Source: a bacterium (GTDB taxonomy: Bacteria > Acidobacteriota > Aminicenantia > Aminicenantales > Aminicenantaceae). Taken from it: a stretch of DNA of 64,000 nt. Location: the NCBI GenBank assembly GCA_018335295.1, contig JAGXKI010000001.1:98428-162427 (forward strand), read 5' to 3'. Both the position numbers and the translations under genes were made by a program. The notes beneath the pieces were generated by a model. That model ran no database searches and had not been told where the DNA came from. It saw only the letters and a program-made list of their open reading frames with translations. Shown in pieces: positions 40,086-50,898 of the stretch (its first letter is position 1; every line of letters begins with the position of its first letter).

Positions 40086-40432
40086 CATTACCAAAATTTT
40101 TATTACCAAAAGCGTGCCAAAAAGTATATCAAAAAGGGGTCAGGTCCGGCCATTTCTTTTCAATAATTTAACCTGAGTTTTCCACAGATTTGGGGCCAAA
40201 AATCGAGGTTTTTGGGGCCAAAAAACGCGTATATTCCTCCTTTTTTCTGTGTAAAAGTACTACTAATATCTTATAATAAAATAATTGGCCGGGCTCATTC
40301 CCATTAATTAGAACCGTCCCCATTAATTGTTAATCCTGAATTTTGAGTGGAGAGGGATTTCCTGTAAAATAAGAAAATCAATTTAGACGTAACTTTCAGA
40401 AATGATCGATTCCATCGGAGGATGAAACAGAT

Positions 40433-41233
40433 ATGCAAAAGAGCAACTCAAAGTGGTATCTTCTTTTGGACAGGGAGCCGTTGGAAGGCTCCTGGAATAT
40501 GGCTGTCGATGACTACCTGTTCCGGACCCTGGAAGAAAAACCCTTAACCTATGTCCGGTTCTACAGATGGGAAAGGCCCACGATTTCCCTAGGGTATTCC
40601 CAGAAAGTTTCCCGGGTAGTCAACCTCCCTTACTGCCAGCAGAATGGAGTGGACATTGTCCGGAGACTCACCGGCGGGAAATTGGTATTGCACAACAAAG
40701 AGGTGACGTATTCAGTTTGTTCTTCAGATGGGGATACCTTCACTTCCACCCTCAAAGGTTCTTATAAAAGAATCTCCAAGGCTTTGATGGAGGGATTGAA
40801 AAGGATGTCCCTGGATCCCTATCTGGCCGATGCCCCGCCTGTTTCTTATGTGCGGGGGACCATGCCCTGCTTCTCTTACCCTGCCCGCGACGAGATTGAA
40901 ATCCAGGGAAAAAAGATGATCGGAAGTGCCCAAAAACGTTTGGGTCCAAAGTTTGTCCAGCACGGGTCCATCCCTCTCCAGGAAGAGGAGGAGCTTCTCA
41001 GGTCCGTCACGTTTCTGGAAGAGAGAAAAGACGTAGTGCGGGTCATTTCCATTTCCCGGGCCTTAGGAAAGACAGTCCGCTTTGACTGGGCTGTGGACCA
41101 TTTCATAAAGGGTTTTGAAGATTATTTTGGTATCCAACTGGAACCCAAAGAATTCAATGAGGAAGAAAAAGAGAGGATCCGACAAATTCAACGAGACCGT
41201 TATGAAAACGATGATTGGACTTACGGGAAATAA
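40433..41233 (+). CDS. Lipoate-protein ligase A / octanoyltransferase family
   Basis: NMAVDDYLFRTLEEKPLTYVRFYRWERPTISLGYSQ, GVDIVRRLTGGKLVLHNKEVTYSV. Confidence 0.92.
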   Translation: MQKSNSKWYLLLDREPLEGSWNMAVDDYLFRTLEEKPLTYVRFYRWERPTISLGYSQKVSRVVNLPYCQQNGVDIVRRLTGGKLVLHNKEVTYSVCSSDGDTFTSTLKGSYKRISKALMEGLKRMSLDPYLADAPPVSYVRGTMPCFSYPARDEIEIQGKKMIGSAQKRLGPKFVQHGSIPLQEEEELLRSVTFLEERKDVVRVISISRALGKTVRFDWAVDHFIKGFEDYFGIQLEPKEFNEEEKERIRQIQRDRYENDDWTYGK

Positions 41234-41387
41234 GGAGTTTCCAGAGCTTCGGATTCACACCTATCTCCAATAAAACCAGGAAAAAAAACTTCCTTGGGAG
41301 AAAAAAAATGAGGAACCTCCAAAATTCCGTTGATTTGATTTTTTGGGGTTTCCATGGTATTATTTTTCTCAAAGAGAGCAGAAGAGG

Positions 41388-42284
41388 ATGAATGAAATCG
41401 AAAGTATTTCCCAAATCGAAGCCGACAAGCTTCCCTCAATCAACCATATTCTTTTGGATGAACTTCACCAGAACGTTTTAAAGAATCTTCATTTTGAGCT
41501 GGGTACAGGGGCAGTCCTTTATCTTCTCTCTCCCTCCTATTCTGTGATTAATCCTACCCCCAATGATTCGATCAACGATTTTATTCAGAAGAAGGAAGAT
41601 GTTCTTACCCAATTGAAAGAGCAAATTATTAAAAATCTGGCCGTGTATTCGGTCCTTCTCGACGTGAACAGTTATTTCATAGAACAGAATAATTTCCTGG
41701 TTATAGCCAGGCTCAGGGAAAAGGATTCCAAAGATAGTAAATATGAAGTCAAATTTTATACCCATTCCTCTCGAGAGCTGATGACCCACTACAAAGACAA
41801 GATCTATATTGGCCGGGATTTTATGGATATTTATAATTTTCGAAGAAAGTATTTTGGAGTGAAGGAGTTGATTAATTCCCTAAAAGAGCAGTATGAAAGC
41901 TTACTGGAGAGAGCCGAAGATAAATTAAAAAATCCTCGTTCATTTAAATCTTTTTTCCAAGAAATTAAAGAATATTTGAATGAACTTCAAAATGAAAGTT
42001 TACTCATCCTCCAGTCTCTTCCTATGCACATAGACATGAATAAAGTAAAAGCCAAGGACTTGATCGAGATAAACAGCCAGTACCGAACCATCAACCATTA
42101 TTTGATCGAACTCAATGGGGAAATAGCTGAGTTTGAGAATTATCTTTGGAATAATAAAGAAAACAATTTTGTCCGTTATATCACTAAATACAAAAAAGAT
42201 TTGGCCAACGCCATTTCCTACTTTAATATCAAAATCAACGGATGGCTCTCCGAGAAGATTACCCACCTGAAATCTTCTGAGTGA
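41388..42284 (+). CDS. Uncharacterised protein, helical
   Basis: 298 aa from internal ATG; coding-like, no family recognised. Confidence 0.7.
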   Translation: MNEIESISQIEADKLPSINHILLDELHQNVLKNLHFELGTGAVLYLLSPSYSVINPTPNDSINDFIQKKEDVLTQLKEQIIKNLAVYSVLLDVNSYFIEQNNFLVIARLREKDSKDSKYEVKFYTHSSRELMTHYKDKIYIGRDFMDIYNFRRKYFGVKELINSLKEQYESLLERAEDKLKNPRSFKSFFQEIKEYLNELQNESLLILQSLPMHIDMNKVKAKDLIEINSQYRTINHYLIELNGEIAEFENYLWNNKENNFVRYITKYKKDLANAISYFNIKINGWLSEKITHLKSSE

Positions 42285-42347
42285 GCGTTTAAATTCAAAC
42301 CTCCTTATTCAGAAAAAGAGCGGTTTCAATGTAACCTCTGGCTTAGG

Positions 42348-43646
42348 TCAGCGTATGACTTTGATGGTGCCGTACCGGGTGGTGAGGGAAATAGAGGGTT
42401 TCCCTTTTTCTTCAGAAAAGGCCTTTACAAGAGTTACTCCGTTCTTTTTTTTATAAGAAAGCTTGGCTGATAGGTTCCAGTCTAAATTTCCTTTTTCTGC
42501 CTGAGCTTCAAAGGGGTATTTTTCCTTTCCGGGCCAGTTGAAAGTTATATCCGCATAATTCCCTTTGGCGGATATGGGATGGGTAAGGGGATACGGAGTT
42601 AAGATTATGTCTCCGTGAGAAAGACGGATATAGGTGTTTCCAGAAAAACCTTCCAGCTCTACATCCTTGTAAGAAGAGGCAATGGAAATTTTTTCTCCTC
42701 TTATGTTTTTTCCGTAGACCTCTAAGCTTTTTCCTTCAACCCTAAGGTTTCCGTGGATTTCTTCCAGGTGAATGCGGCCGTACTTATCTTGAATATCCAG
42801 AGATTTATGGACCTTCCGCACTTCTATGGGAGAATGATGACCCCGAATGACCGCAGACCCTGTATCCAAAAGAGAAACCTTTTTCCGGGAGGTCTCTATC
42901 ATCACCGGGCCTCCCAGGTGATTTCCAATGATCTCAGAGTTGTTACCGTCTATATCCACTTTTCCCGAGATTTTTTCTAGGTGAATTTCTCCGTAGCGGT
43001 GGCGGATTCGAAGATCCCCGCTTATGTCTTGGGCTCTTAGAGAGGAGTACTTGGTTTCAATTTGACATTCTGAATGAACTCCGGTGACCTGCACATCTTT
43101 GTAGCTGTTCTGGAGTGTGAGATTTCCTTCTATATCTGAAACCTCCACTTCACCATGAGGGTTAGTGATGTCCAGGGGTCCTACATGAGAGGATTCTACC
43201 TTTCCGTAGGCATTTCGCACCTTTACCGACATCTCGGAAGGGACGGTGACGGTAAAATGGGTTCTGAAGTTTTTTTTGGGAAACTCATCTCGGTTGGTGG
43301 TGAGGATAATTTGGGAGGATTCGCGGATAATATTTAGGGTGAGATCCTGGGAAACCTTTTCTGCATTTTCTTTTCGGTTTCGCCAGATTTTTTTCTTTAA
43401 TTTGATGGTGATTATTTCTTCTTCAGTGCCCTCGATATGTACGTTTCCATGAGCATTCACCACTTGCATCTGAGAGGGGAAGGGAGGTTCGATTTTTTCG
43501 GTTTCTTCGAACACAAAATCTTCTTCAAAGGGACTGAATCCTTCCTCCCAATCCCAGTGGAAATGGATTTTTCCTGTTTGGACATGATAAAGAAACACTC
43601 CCCCAATGATGATGAAAATCAAAAGAATAATCTCTTTAGCTTTCAT
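42348..43646 (-). CDS. DUF4097-family beta-helix protein, membrane anchored
   Basis: N-terminal TM then repeats such as VRNAYGKVESSHVGPLDITNPHGEVEVSDIEGNLTLQNSYKDVQVTG. Confidence 0.87.
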   Translation of the reverse strand: MKAKEIILLIFIIIGGVFLYHVQTGKIHFHWDWEEGFSPFEEDFVFEETEKIEPPFPSQMQVVNAHGNVHIEGTEEEIITIKLKKKIWRNRKENAEKVSQDLTLNIIRESSQIILTTNRDEFPKKNFRTHFTVTVPSEMSVKVRNAYGKVESSHVGPLDITNPHGEVEVSDIEGNLTLQNSYKDVQVTGVHSECQIETKYSSLRAQDISGDLRIRHRYGEIHLEKISGKVDIDGNNSEIIGNHLGGPVMIETSRKKVSLLDTGSAVIRGHHSPIEVRKVHKSLDIQDKYGRIHLEEIHGNLRVEGKSLEVYGKNIRGEKISIASSYKDVELEGFSGNTYIRLSHGDIILTPYPLTHPISAKGNYADITFNWPGKEKYPFEAQAEKGNLDWNLSAKLSYKKKNGVTLVKAFSEEKGKPSISLTTRYGTIKVIR

Positions 43647-43647
43647 T

Positions 43648-43854
43648 TTATTCCTGACTTTTAGCGGGTGTTTCTTTTTTTTCTTTCAATCCATAGTAGA
43701 GTTTCCATCCTCCCCAAACTATCAACACAAGGGGCCAGAGACGGGCAATGTAACTCCAGATTTCCACATCAATGTTGTGAAGCAGGAAAATGATTCCGAT
43801 GAGGATGAGGATAAGCCCCCAGGCAAGGGGATCTTTTTGTTTTGTCTTGGCCAT
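43648..43854 (-). CDS. Small LiaI/DUF5668-like membrane protein
   Basis: DPLAWGLILILIGIIFLLHNIDVEIWSYIARLWPLVLIVWG; RBS AGGAGG before internal ATG. Confidence 0.8.
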   Translation of the reverse strand: MAKTKQKDPLAWGLILILIGIIFLLHNIDVEIWSYIARLWPLVLIVWGGWKLYYGLKEKKETPAKSQE

Positions 43855-43867
43855 TTTTTCCTCCTGT

Positions 43868-44362
43868 TTACTTTTTAGAGACATGATCCACAACCAATTT
43901 GATGCCGATAACGATGATCACAATCGGCCATAATTCAATCAGCTTTTCATAGCTTATGACATCATAATTGGCCAGAAGCAGGACACTTCCCAGGACCAAA
44001 AGGATGAGTCCCCAGAACACGGATCCGGACCGGACCGATTCGGGAAACTCTTCAAGTTTCTCTTCTTCCTCTTCTTCTCCCCTGTAGAAGCGGTGGTTGA
44101 TGGCTTTGGAAGTCTGGATGGCATCCACCAGTTGAAAGATGTAGAAACCAGCGAGAACCAGAGCAATGAAAGGTTGAGCCCCACCTGTAGGCTGCATGGA
44201 AACCAGACCCGCAAAGATGAAGATGAAAATCAATCCTTTGACGATCTGACGATTATACAGATGTCCCACCCCTGGAAAAAAGAAGGCCAGAATCCCGGCC
44301 AATGCCGGAGATTTGGGAGGCTTCTGAACCACAATTTTTTCTTCAGTTTTATTTTCATTCAT
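43868..44362 (-). CDS. Membrane protein with TM2-like and LiaI/DUF5668-like segments
   Basis: ALAGILAFFFPGVGHLYNRQIVKGLIFIFIF; C-term FWGLILLVLGSVLLLANYDV...LWPIVIIVIG. Confidence 0.8.
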   Translation of the reverse strand: MNENKTEEKIVVQKPPKSPALAGILAFFFPGVGHLYNRQIVKGLIFIFIFAGLVSMQPTGGAQPFIALVLAGFYIFQLVDAIQTSKAINHRFYRGEEEEEEKLEEFPESVRSGSVFWGLILLVLGSVLLLANYDVISYEKLIELWPIVIIVIGIKLVVDHVSKK

Positions 44363-44376
44363 TTTAACCTCCATGG

Positions 44377-44898
44377 TTAGGTTATTTTTTTAATTCCCAA
44401 TTCTTTTAAGGGTTTCATTTCTTGAATCGAAGCCATGACTTTTTCTTTTTGAGCCGTGATGGATTGAGCCAGAGAGCTGGTCATGGATTCGGCGTTCACA
44501 TAAAGGGTTTGAATTTTGCTGTATCCCAGATGAATCTGGCGGTCGAGCTTCTGGTTGAGGACATTTTGGTCTGGGTTGAAAAAGTAAAAGGAAATGATGA
44601 CCAAAAGGACAGTGGCGGCTGCCAGCACAGGCTGAAGAGAGGGACGAAGGAGAAAATCGAAATTCAGCCTGAACTTTTTCTTGGGTTGGGGGATTTCATA
44701 AAGTCTTTGGACCAGTTCTTCGCTCATTTCCGCTTCAGGGAAATCGTCCAGAGATTCAGTGGCCTGTTTTATTTCCTGGTAGAGAGAAGCACAACGGGGG
44801 CAGGTCCGAAGATGTTCTTCCACTGTGCTTTTCTCTTCCAGAGAGAGTTCTCCTTCCAGATAAGCCGAAAGGAGGTCTTCAATTTTTTGACAGTTCAT
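44377..44898 (-). CDS. Anti-sigma factor, zinc-finger (zf-HC2) type
   Basis: MNCQKIEDLLSAYLEGELSLEEKSTVEEHLRTCPRCASLYQE plus single TM. Confidence 0.92.
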   Translation of the reverse strand: MNCQKIEDLLSAYLEGELSLEEKSTVEEHLRTCPRCASLYQEIKQATESLDDFPEAEMSEELVQRLYEIPQPKKKFRLNFDFLLRPSLQPVLAAATVLLVIISFYFFNPDQNVLNQKLDRQIHLGYSKIQTLYVNAESMTSSLAQSITAQKEKVMASIQEMKPLKELGIKKIT

Positions 44899-44902
44899 GG
44901 CT

Positions 44903-45448
44903 TCATCTCCTTTTATTTTTGAGAATTTTGGCCAACTGGACTCTTCCTCGGTTCACCCGGGATTTGACCGTTCCCAGGGGAAGCTTCATGATTTCAGCGA
45001 TTTCCTCGTATTTTTTTCCCTGAATATCTCTGAGGATCACGGCCATGCGAACTTCAGAGGAGAGGTGATTCAATCCGCTCCAAAGGATTTTTTTATTTTC
45101 TTCTCTAATCATTCCTTCTTCGGGACCGCTGCGGCCCTGGGCAGCGAGAAAATGCTCGTCGAGTTCGTCCCTGTTCTTCTTTTCCCACTTGGTCTTGCGG
45201 TAATTGTCGATAAGGTGATTTTTAGAAAGAGTCAACAACCAGGCACTGAACTTTTTGCGGGAATCGTATTTGTCCAAAGAGTTGTAAAGTTTCATGAATA
45301 TCTCTTGAGTCATATCCTGGGCCTCCTCATAGCTTCCCGAGAACTGATAGGCCATGTTGAATATCCGTCGGGAATAAGTATCCACCAGCATTCGCCAGGC
45401 TCCTTCTTTTCCTTTCAAACAATCTTGAATGGTTTTTTCTGTTATCAC
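44903..45448 (-). CDS. ECF RNA polymerase sigma factor
   Basis: YSRRIFNMAYQFSGSYEEAQDMTQEIFMKLY; AVILRDIQGKKYEEIAEIMKLPLGTVKSRVNRGR. Confidence 0.96.
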   Translation of the reverse strand: MITEKTIQDCLKGKEGAWRMLVDTYSRRIFNMAYQFSGSYEEAQDMTQEIFMKLYNSLDKYDSRKKFSAWLLTLSKNHLIDNYRKTKWEKKNRDELDEHFLAAQGRSGPEEGMIREENKKILWSGLNHLSSEVRMAVILRDIQGKKYEEIAEIMKLPLGTVKSRVNRGRVQLAKILKNKRR

Positions 45449-45670
45449 TTATCACACCACGGTAGACGAAAATTAAGGTCGAAAAGTTCCATGATTTTGT
45501 ATTTATTCTATGGATGGTCTATGGGGGTGTCAATTTGAAAAAGACAAACACTGAGGATGGATTTAAATCTTGACTTCAATTTTATCTTATGCCAGGATTG
45601 ACTATCATTTTGGTCCAAAATTGCATGTTAACATACAAATATTTTTATTATTTAAAAAGGGAGGAAGCCT

Positions 45671-46717
45671 ATGGAAGGTATTGTAGGTTATGGGGCTTAT
45701 ATTCCCCGAAATCGAATCACTGTGGAAGAAATTGCCAAAGTTTGGGGAGCGGATGCACCCTCTTTCAAAAAAGGTTTAATGCTGGATGAAAAATCGGTTC
45801 CCTCTCCGGATCAGGATACCATCACTCTCTCTGTGGAAGCCTCCAAGAATGCTCTCAAGAGATCTCAAATCGACCCTGCAGAAATCGGAGCCGTGTATAT
45901 CGGATCCGAGTCTCATCCTTATGCTGTGAAACCCAGTGGGACGGTGCTGGCTGAAGCGTTGGGTGCTACTCCTGAGGTACACAATGCTGACTTCGAATTT
46001 GCCTGCAAAGCCGGTACCGAAGGGATGTTTGTGGCTCAGAGTTTGGTCAAGGCTGGAGAAATCAAGTACGGATTGGCTGTAGGAGCGGATACTTCCCAAG
46101 GAGCTCCTGGAGATGCACTGGAATACTCTACTGCAGCCGGAGCCGCCGCCTTTGTTTTCGGAAAAGAAAATTTGGTGGCCCGGACTCTAGAAACTTACTC
46201 CTTCATGACCGACACTCCTGATTTCTGGCGCCGGGAGTATCAGTATTATCCTCAGCATGCGGGACGATTCACCGGGCATCCCTCCTATTTCCGGCACATC
46301 AAAGGGGCTGCTCAGGGAATTATGGAGAAGGCCGGGATGAAACCTCAAGATTTTGCCTATGTCATTTTCCACCAACCCAACGGCAAATTTCCTTTCCGGG
46401 TTGGAAAGATGCTCGGATTCGAGAAGAGCCAGATTGAACCGGGCTGGCTGGTCAAAACCCTGGGCAACACCTATTCAGGGTCTTCCCCTCTGGGATTGAC
46501 TTCCACTCTGGATATTTCCAAGCCCGGAGACAAAATTCTGATGGTCTCTTACGGTTCAGGAGCGGGAAGTGATGCCTTTATCTTCGAGGTCACAGACCGC
46601 ATTGATGAAATCAGGGATTTGGCACCTCGAACCAGAGATATACTGGATAAGAATAAAAATTATATCAGTTATGGGGTCTATGCCAAATTCCGGAAAAAAA
46701 TCCGAAAGGCTGAATAG
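45671..46717 (+). CDS. Hydroxymethylglutaryl-CoA synthase, archaeal type
   Basis: [26 protein letters not shown]...[15 protein letters not shown]...[19 protein letters not shown]. Confidence 0.94.
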   Translation: MEGIVGYGAYIPRNRITVEEIAKVWGADAPSFKKGLMLDEKSVPSPDQDTITLSVEASKNALKRSQIDPAEIGAVYIGSESHPYAVKPSGTVLAEALGATPEVHNADFEFACKAGTEGMFVAQSLVKAGEIKYGLAVGADTSQGAPGDALEYSTAAGAAAFVFGKENLVARTLETYSFMTDTPDFWRREYQYYPQHAGRFTGHPSYFRHIKGAAQGIMEKAGMKPQDFAYVIFHQPNGKFPFRVGKMLGFEKSQIEPGWLVKTLGNTYSGSSPLGLTSTLDISKPGDKILMVSYGSGAGSDAFIFEVTDRIDEIRDLAPRTRDILDKNKNYISYGVYAKFRKKIRKAE

Positions 46718-46727
46718 GAGGAAAAAA

Positions 46728-47882
46728 ATGAGAGATGTCGCTGTAATGGGCGTAGGAATGACCAAATGGGGAGAGCTGTGGGAAAAATCTCTCCGGAACA
46801 TATTTGTGGAAACAGCTCTCCAAGCCCTGGATGATGCGGGCATAGATAAAATAGATTCCATGCATGTGGGGTCTATGTCTTCAGGTCTGTTTGTAGGGCA
46901 GGAACACATTGCTTCTCTTTTGACGGACTATTTGGGAGTGAATCCCATCCCCTGTTCCCGTGTGGAAACAGCTTGTGCTTCAGGAGGATTGGCTTTGAGA
47001 ACGGGATTTATGGAAGTGGCCTGCGGGATGAGCGATGTGGTGCTGGTTGGAGGAATCGAAAAGATGACCGATGTAAGTGGAAGTGAAGCCACCTATGCTC
47101 TGGGTTCAGCTGCCGACCAGGAATACGAAGGCTACCATGGAATCACTTTTCCCGGTCTCTATGCGTTGATAGCCAAGGCCCATATGGAAAAGTACAATAC
47201 TACACGAGAACAGTTGGCTCAGGTTGCTGTGAAAAACCACTCCAACGGTTCCTTAAATCCTCTGGCCCAATTTCCTTTCAAGGTAACCGTGGATAAAGTT
47301 TTGAATTCAGTGATGATTGCCGACCCCCTGCGCATCCTTGATTGTTCGCCCATAACCGACGGGGCTGCGGCAGCCATTCTCTGTCCTGTGGACATGGTGA
47401 AGCAAAAAGGGAAACCGGTCATCAAAGTCACCGGTTCGGGACATGCCACCGACAGTATTGCTCTGGCTCACAGAGACGATATCACCTGGCTGGAAGCTAC
47501 CTACCAGGCCGGGAAAAAAGCCTATGGTATGGCTGATAAAAAGCCCCAGGATATCGACGTCCTGGAGGTTCATGATTGTTTTACCATCGCTGAAATCTGT
47601 GTCCTGGAAGCTCTGGGTATAGTGGAAAAAGGCAAAGGAGGGGAAGCGGTAGAGAAGGGATTGAGTTCTTTGGACGGGAAAATCCCTGTTAACACCAGCG
47701 GAGGGTTGAAAGCCAAGGGCCACCCTGTGGGAGCCACCGGCATCGCTCAGGTCATAGAGATTGTGAAGCAGCTCCGTGGAGAAGGGGAAAAACGGCAGGT
47801 CAAGGATGCTCGAGTGGGGATGACCCAGAACATGGGCGGAAGCGGCGGAAGTACATTGGTTCATATATTTGAAAAAGAATAA
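46728..47882 (+). CDS. Thiolase / acetyl-CoA C-acetyltransferase family
   Basis: [54 protein letters not shown]. Confidence 0.94.
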   Translation: MRDVAVMGVGMTKWGELWEKSLRNIFVETALQALDDAGIDKIDSMHVGSMSSGLFVGQEHIASLLTDYLGVNPIPCSRVETACASGGLALRTGFMEVACGMSDVVLVGGIEKMTDVSGSEATYALGSAADQEYEGYHGITFPGLYALIAKAHMEKYNTTREQLAQVAVKNHSNGSLNPLAQFPFKVTVDKVLNSVMIADPLRILDCSPITDGAAAAILCPVDMVKQKGKPVIKVTGSGHATDSIALAHRDDITWLEATYQAGKKAYGMADKKPQDIDVLEVHDCFTIAEICVLEALGIVEKGKGGEAVEKGLSSLDGKIPVNTSGGLKAKGHPVGATGIAQVIEIVKQLRGEGEKRQVKDARVGMTQNMGGSGGSTLVHIFEKE

Positions 47883-47893
47883 AAAAGGAGGAT

Positions 47894-48289
47894 ATGATGA
47901 GTCTACCGTCTCGTTATTGGAGAGAAATTCCTCAAAGATACAGGCTTGAAGCCTATAAATGTCAGAATTGTGGAGCCGTTCACTTTCCTCCCCGCCTGGT
48001 TTGTTCGAAATGCCAGAGCAGGAAGATGGAAAAAATCCGGCTTTCGGGAAGAGGACAGATCGTTTCATTCACCATCATTCGAGTGCCTCCCCATCAGTTC
48101 GAAGATCAAGCCCCTTATGCGGTGGGATTGGCTGAACTGGAAGAGGGAATTAAATTAACCGCTCAGATCGTGGATTGTCCCTTCGAAGAGTTAAAAACAG
48201 GAATGAAAGTCAAAGTGGAATTCCGTAAAGTCTTCCAGCAGGGAGAATCGGGCATCCTTTGCTATGGATACAAGTTCGTTCCCGAATAA
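47894..48289 (+). CDS. Zn-ribbon/OB-fold DUF35 protein
   Basis: YKCQNCGAVHFPPRLVCSKCQSRKMEKIRLSGRGQIVSFTIIRVPP. Confidence 0.93.
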   Translation: MMSLPSRYWREIPQRYRLEAYKCQNCGAVHFPPRLVCSKCQSRKMEKIRLSGRGQIVSFTIIRVPPHQFEDQAPYAVGLAELEEGIKLTAQIVDCPFEELKTGMKVKVEFRKVFQQGESGILCYGYKFVPE

Positions 48290-48406
48290 ACGCGAAAACT
48301 CTGGGACCCAGCCGACCGAAGCCAGAATGGTTGGCAAATTCACCTGGATCCCGGAATTTCGGTTCATCCCCTGAGAAAGGACAGGATTCAGGAATGAGAA
48401 TGAGGA

Positions 48407-50020
48407 GTGATTATGTACAGGATTGAGAGTCAGATTGATACCAAAAGTGAGGAATTCAAAAATAATCGAGAGCGCATGAAAAAACTGGTGGAGGAGTACA
48501 GGGAAATCCTCTCCAAAATAAAAATGGGAGGCCCTCAAAAATACAGAGAACTTCAAAAATCCCGGAAGAAACTTCTGGTCAGGGAACGCCTGGATAAACT
48601 TTTTGACCGAAACACTCCGTTTATGGAATTGAGCCCCCTGGCAGCTTACAACATGTATGAGAATCAGGCTCCGGCGGCCAGTATGGTCACCGGGATTGGA
48701 GTGGTTCACGGGAGGGAAGTGCTGGTGGTGGCCAATGATGCCACTGTCAAGGGAGGAACCTATTTCCCTATGACCATCAAAAAGCATGTTCGAGCCCAAG
48801 AGGTGGCTCTGGAAAACCGCCTTCCCTGTATTTATCTGGTGGATTCAGGAGGGATTTTTCTTCCCCACCAGGCCGGAACTTTTCCTGACAAGGAGCATTT
48901 TGGGCGGATTTTTTACAATCAGGCCCGGCTTTCAGCCGAGGGGATTCCTCAAATCTCCATCGTCATGGGCTCGTGCACAGCGGGAGGGGCTTATGTCCCG
49001 GCCATGAGCGATGAAACCGTGATTGTCCGAAAGCAGGGAACTATTTTTATCGGAGGCCCTCCTCTGGTCAAAGCAGCTACCGGAGTGGATGTTTCGGATG
49101 AAGAACTGGGAGGAGCGGATGTTCACTGCCGGAAATCGGGTGTTTCGGATTATTATGCGCAGAACGATGAGCATGCTTTGAGCATTGCCCGGAATATTAT
49201 CGAGACTCTGGACCCTCCCCAGAAATTTTCTCTGGATATCCAAGAGCCCAAAGACCCTTATTATGACCCCAATGAGATATATGGAATTATGCCTCCAGAT
49301 TTGCGAAAGCCCTTTAATATCAAAGAGATTATTGCCCGGCTGGTGGATGACAGCCGCTTTCAGGAATTCAAGCAGCTTTACGGGCAGACGCTGATCTGTG
49401 GATTTGCTCGAATTATGGGGTATCCAGTGGGTATCCTGGCCAACAACGGAGTACTCTTTTCGGAGAGTTCTCTCAAAGGGGCCCACTTTGTCACTCTCTG
49501 TGCTATGAGAAAAATCCCTTTGGTTTTTCTTCAGAATATCACCGGTTTTATCGTAGGAAAACAATATGAACATGGAGGAATTGCTAAGGATGGGGCTAAA
49601 CTGGTTCATGCGGTGGCCAATGCGGATGTTCCTAAATTCACCGTTATCATCGGGGGTTCTTATGGAGCCGGAAACTATGCTATGTGTGGAAGAGCCTATG
49701 ACCCTAGGCTGCTCTGGATGTGGCCCAATGCCCGGATCAGTGTGATGGGCGGACAACAGGCCGCCAATGTACTTCTCACAGTGAAGAAGAAAAAAATGGA
49801 GAAACAGGGAAAGAAACTCTCCAAAGAAGAAGAGCAGAAAATCATGCAGCCGGTTCTGGATAAATATGAGCACGAAGGAAGCCCTTATTTCAGCACAGCC
49901 CGTCTCTGGGATGACGGTATTGTGGAACCCTTAGAGACTCGGGAAGCTCTCGGGTTGGGGATCGCTATGAGTCTGAATGCTCCCATCCCCGATTACAAAG
50001 TCGGAATATTCAGGATGTAA
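48407..50020 (+). CDS. mccB: Methylcrotonyl-CoA carboxylase carboxyltransferase (beta) subunit
   Basis: [89 protein letters not shown]-term [16 protein letters not shown]. Confidence 0.92.
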   Translation: MIMYRIESQIDTKSEEFKNNRERMKKLVEEYREILSKIKMGGPQKYRELQKSRKKLLVRERLDKLFDRNTPFMELSPLAAYNMYENQAPAASMVTGIGVVHGREVLVVANDATVKGGTYFPMTIKKHVRAQEVALENRLPCIYLVDSGGIFLPHQAGTFPDKEHFGRIFYNQARLSAEGIPQISIVMGSCTAGGAYVPAMSDETVIVRKQGTIFIGGPPLVKAATGVDVSDEELGGADVHCRKSGVSDYYAQNDEHALSIARNIIETLDPPQKFSLDIQEPKDPYYDPNEIYGIMPPDLRKPFNIKEIIARLVDDSRFQEFKQLYGQTLICGFARIMGYPVGILANNGVLFSESSLKGAHFVTLCAMRKIPLVFLQNITGFIVGKQYEHGGIAKDGAKLVHAVANADVPKFTVIIGGSYGAGNYAMCGRAYDPRLLWMWPNARISVMGGQQAANVLLTVKKKKMEKQGKKLSKEEEQKIMQPVLDKYEHEGSPYFSTARLWDDGIVEPLETREALGLGIAMSLNAPIPDYKVGIFRM

Positions 50021-50021
50021 A

Positions 50022-50822
50022 ATGGAAAAAAAGGAATATAAAACCATCGTTTTGGAACCTAAAAATAAGGTAGCCTGGCTCACTCTGAATCGCCCGGAAG
50101 TCCATAACGCTTTCAATGCCGCTATGATTTCAGAGCTGGAGGATGCTTTCCAGAAGGTGAAAGAAGATTCTTCCATCCGGGCGGTGGTGATGACCGGAAG
50201 GGGAAAATCTTTCTGTGCCGGTGCGGATTTAAACTGGATGCGGGAAATTATCCGTTATTCCTTTGATCAAAATCTCCAAGAGTCCCTGCAGTTGGCCGAA
50301 CTTCTGCACCGGATTTACTCTCTTCCCAAGCCCACCGTGGCCATGGTCAATGGGACAGCCATAGGGGGAGGAAATGGATTTCTCTCAGCCTGTGATATTA
50401 CTGTGGCCTCAAAGAAAGCTAAAGTAGGTTTGAGCGAGGTGAAAATTGGTTTGATCCCCGCAGCCATTTCTCCCTATGTCATAAGAAAAATCGGAGAAAG
50501 TCATGCCCGGGAGTACTTTCTGACAGGAAAGAGAGTGACAGCTGAGGAAGCTTACCGTATCGGCCTTTTCAATGAGGTGGTTCCCCAAGAAAAACTCCAG
50601 GAGAAAGTGGAAGAAATTGTGGGAATGCTCCTGACATCCGGACCCGAGGCTATGGCTCAGTGCAAAGAACTTCTCTTTAAGGTCCCTTCGATGAGTCTGG
50701 AAGAAGCCAAATCCTACACGGCCCGGATGATTGCTCATCTCAGAGTGAGTGATGAAGGACAAGAAGGGATGGCCGCTTTCCTGGAGAAGAGAAAGCCCCG
50801 TTGGAGCCAGGATAAAGAGTAG
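50022..50822 (+). CDS. Enoyl-CoA hydratase family, methylglutaconyl-CoA hydratase-like
   Basis: LNRPEVHNAFNAAMISELEDAF; GKSFCAGADLNWMREI (GADLNWM typical of LiuC). Confidence 0.88.
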   Translation: MEKKEYKTIVLEPKNKVAWLTLNRPEVHNAFNAAMISELEDAFQKVKEDSSIRAVVMTGRGKSFCAGADLNWMREIIRYSFDQNLQESLQLAELLHRIYSLPKPTVAMVNGTAIGGGNGFLSACDITVASKKAKVGLSEVKIGLIPAAISPYVIRKIGESHAREYFLTGKRVTAEEAYRIGLFNEVVPQEKLQEKVEEIVGMLLTSGPEAMAQCKELLFKVPSMSLEEAKSYTARMIAHLRVSDEGQEGMAAFLEKRKPRWSQDKE

Positions 50823-50898
50823 AGAATGCGTGGGCAAAATTAAAAATAGAAAGGGAATTATTCCGAAATTTGCATTCAATTGACAGGATGGAAAAACC

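Noticed and set aside
44897-45538. 213-aa + strand ORF
   Set aside because: Antisense to a clear ECF sigma factor
47307-48068. 253-aa - strand ORF
   Set aside because: Antisense to thiolase/DUF35; no domain signature
48932-49873. 313-aa - strand ORF
   Set aside because: Antisense shadow of mccB
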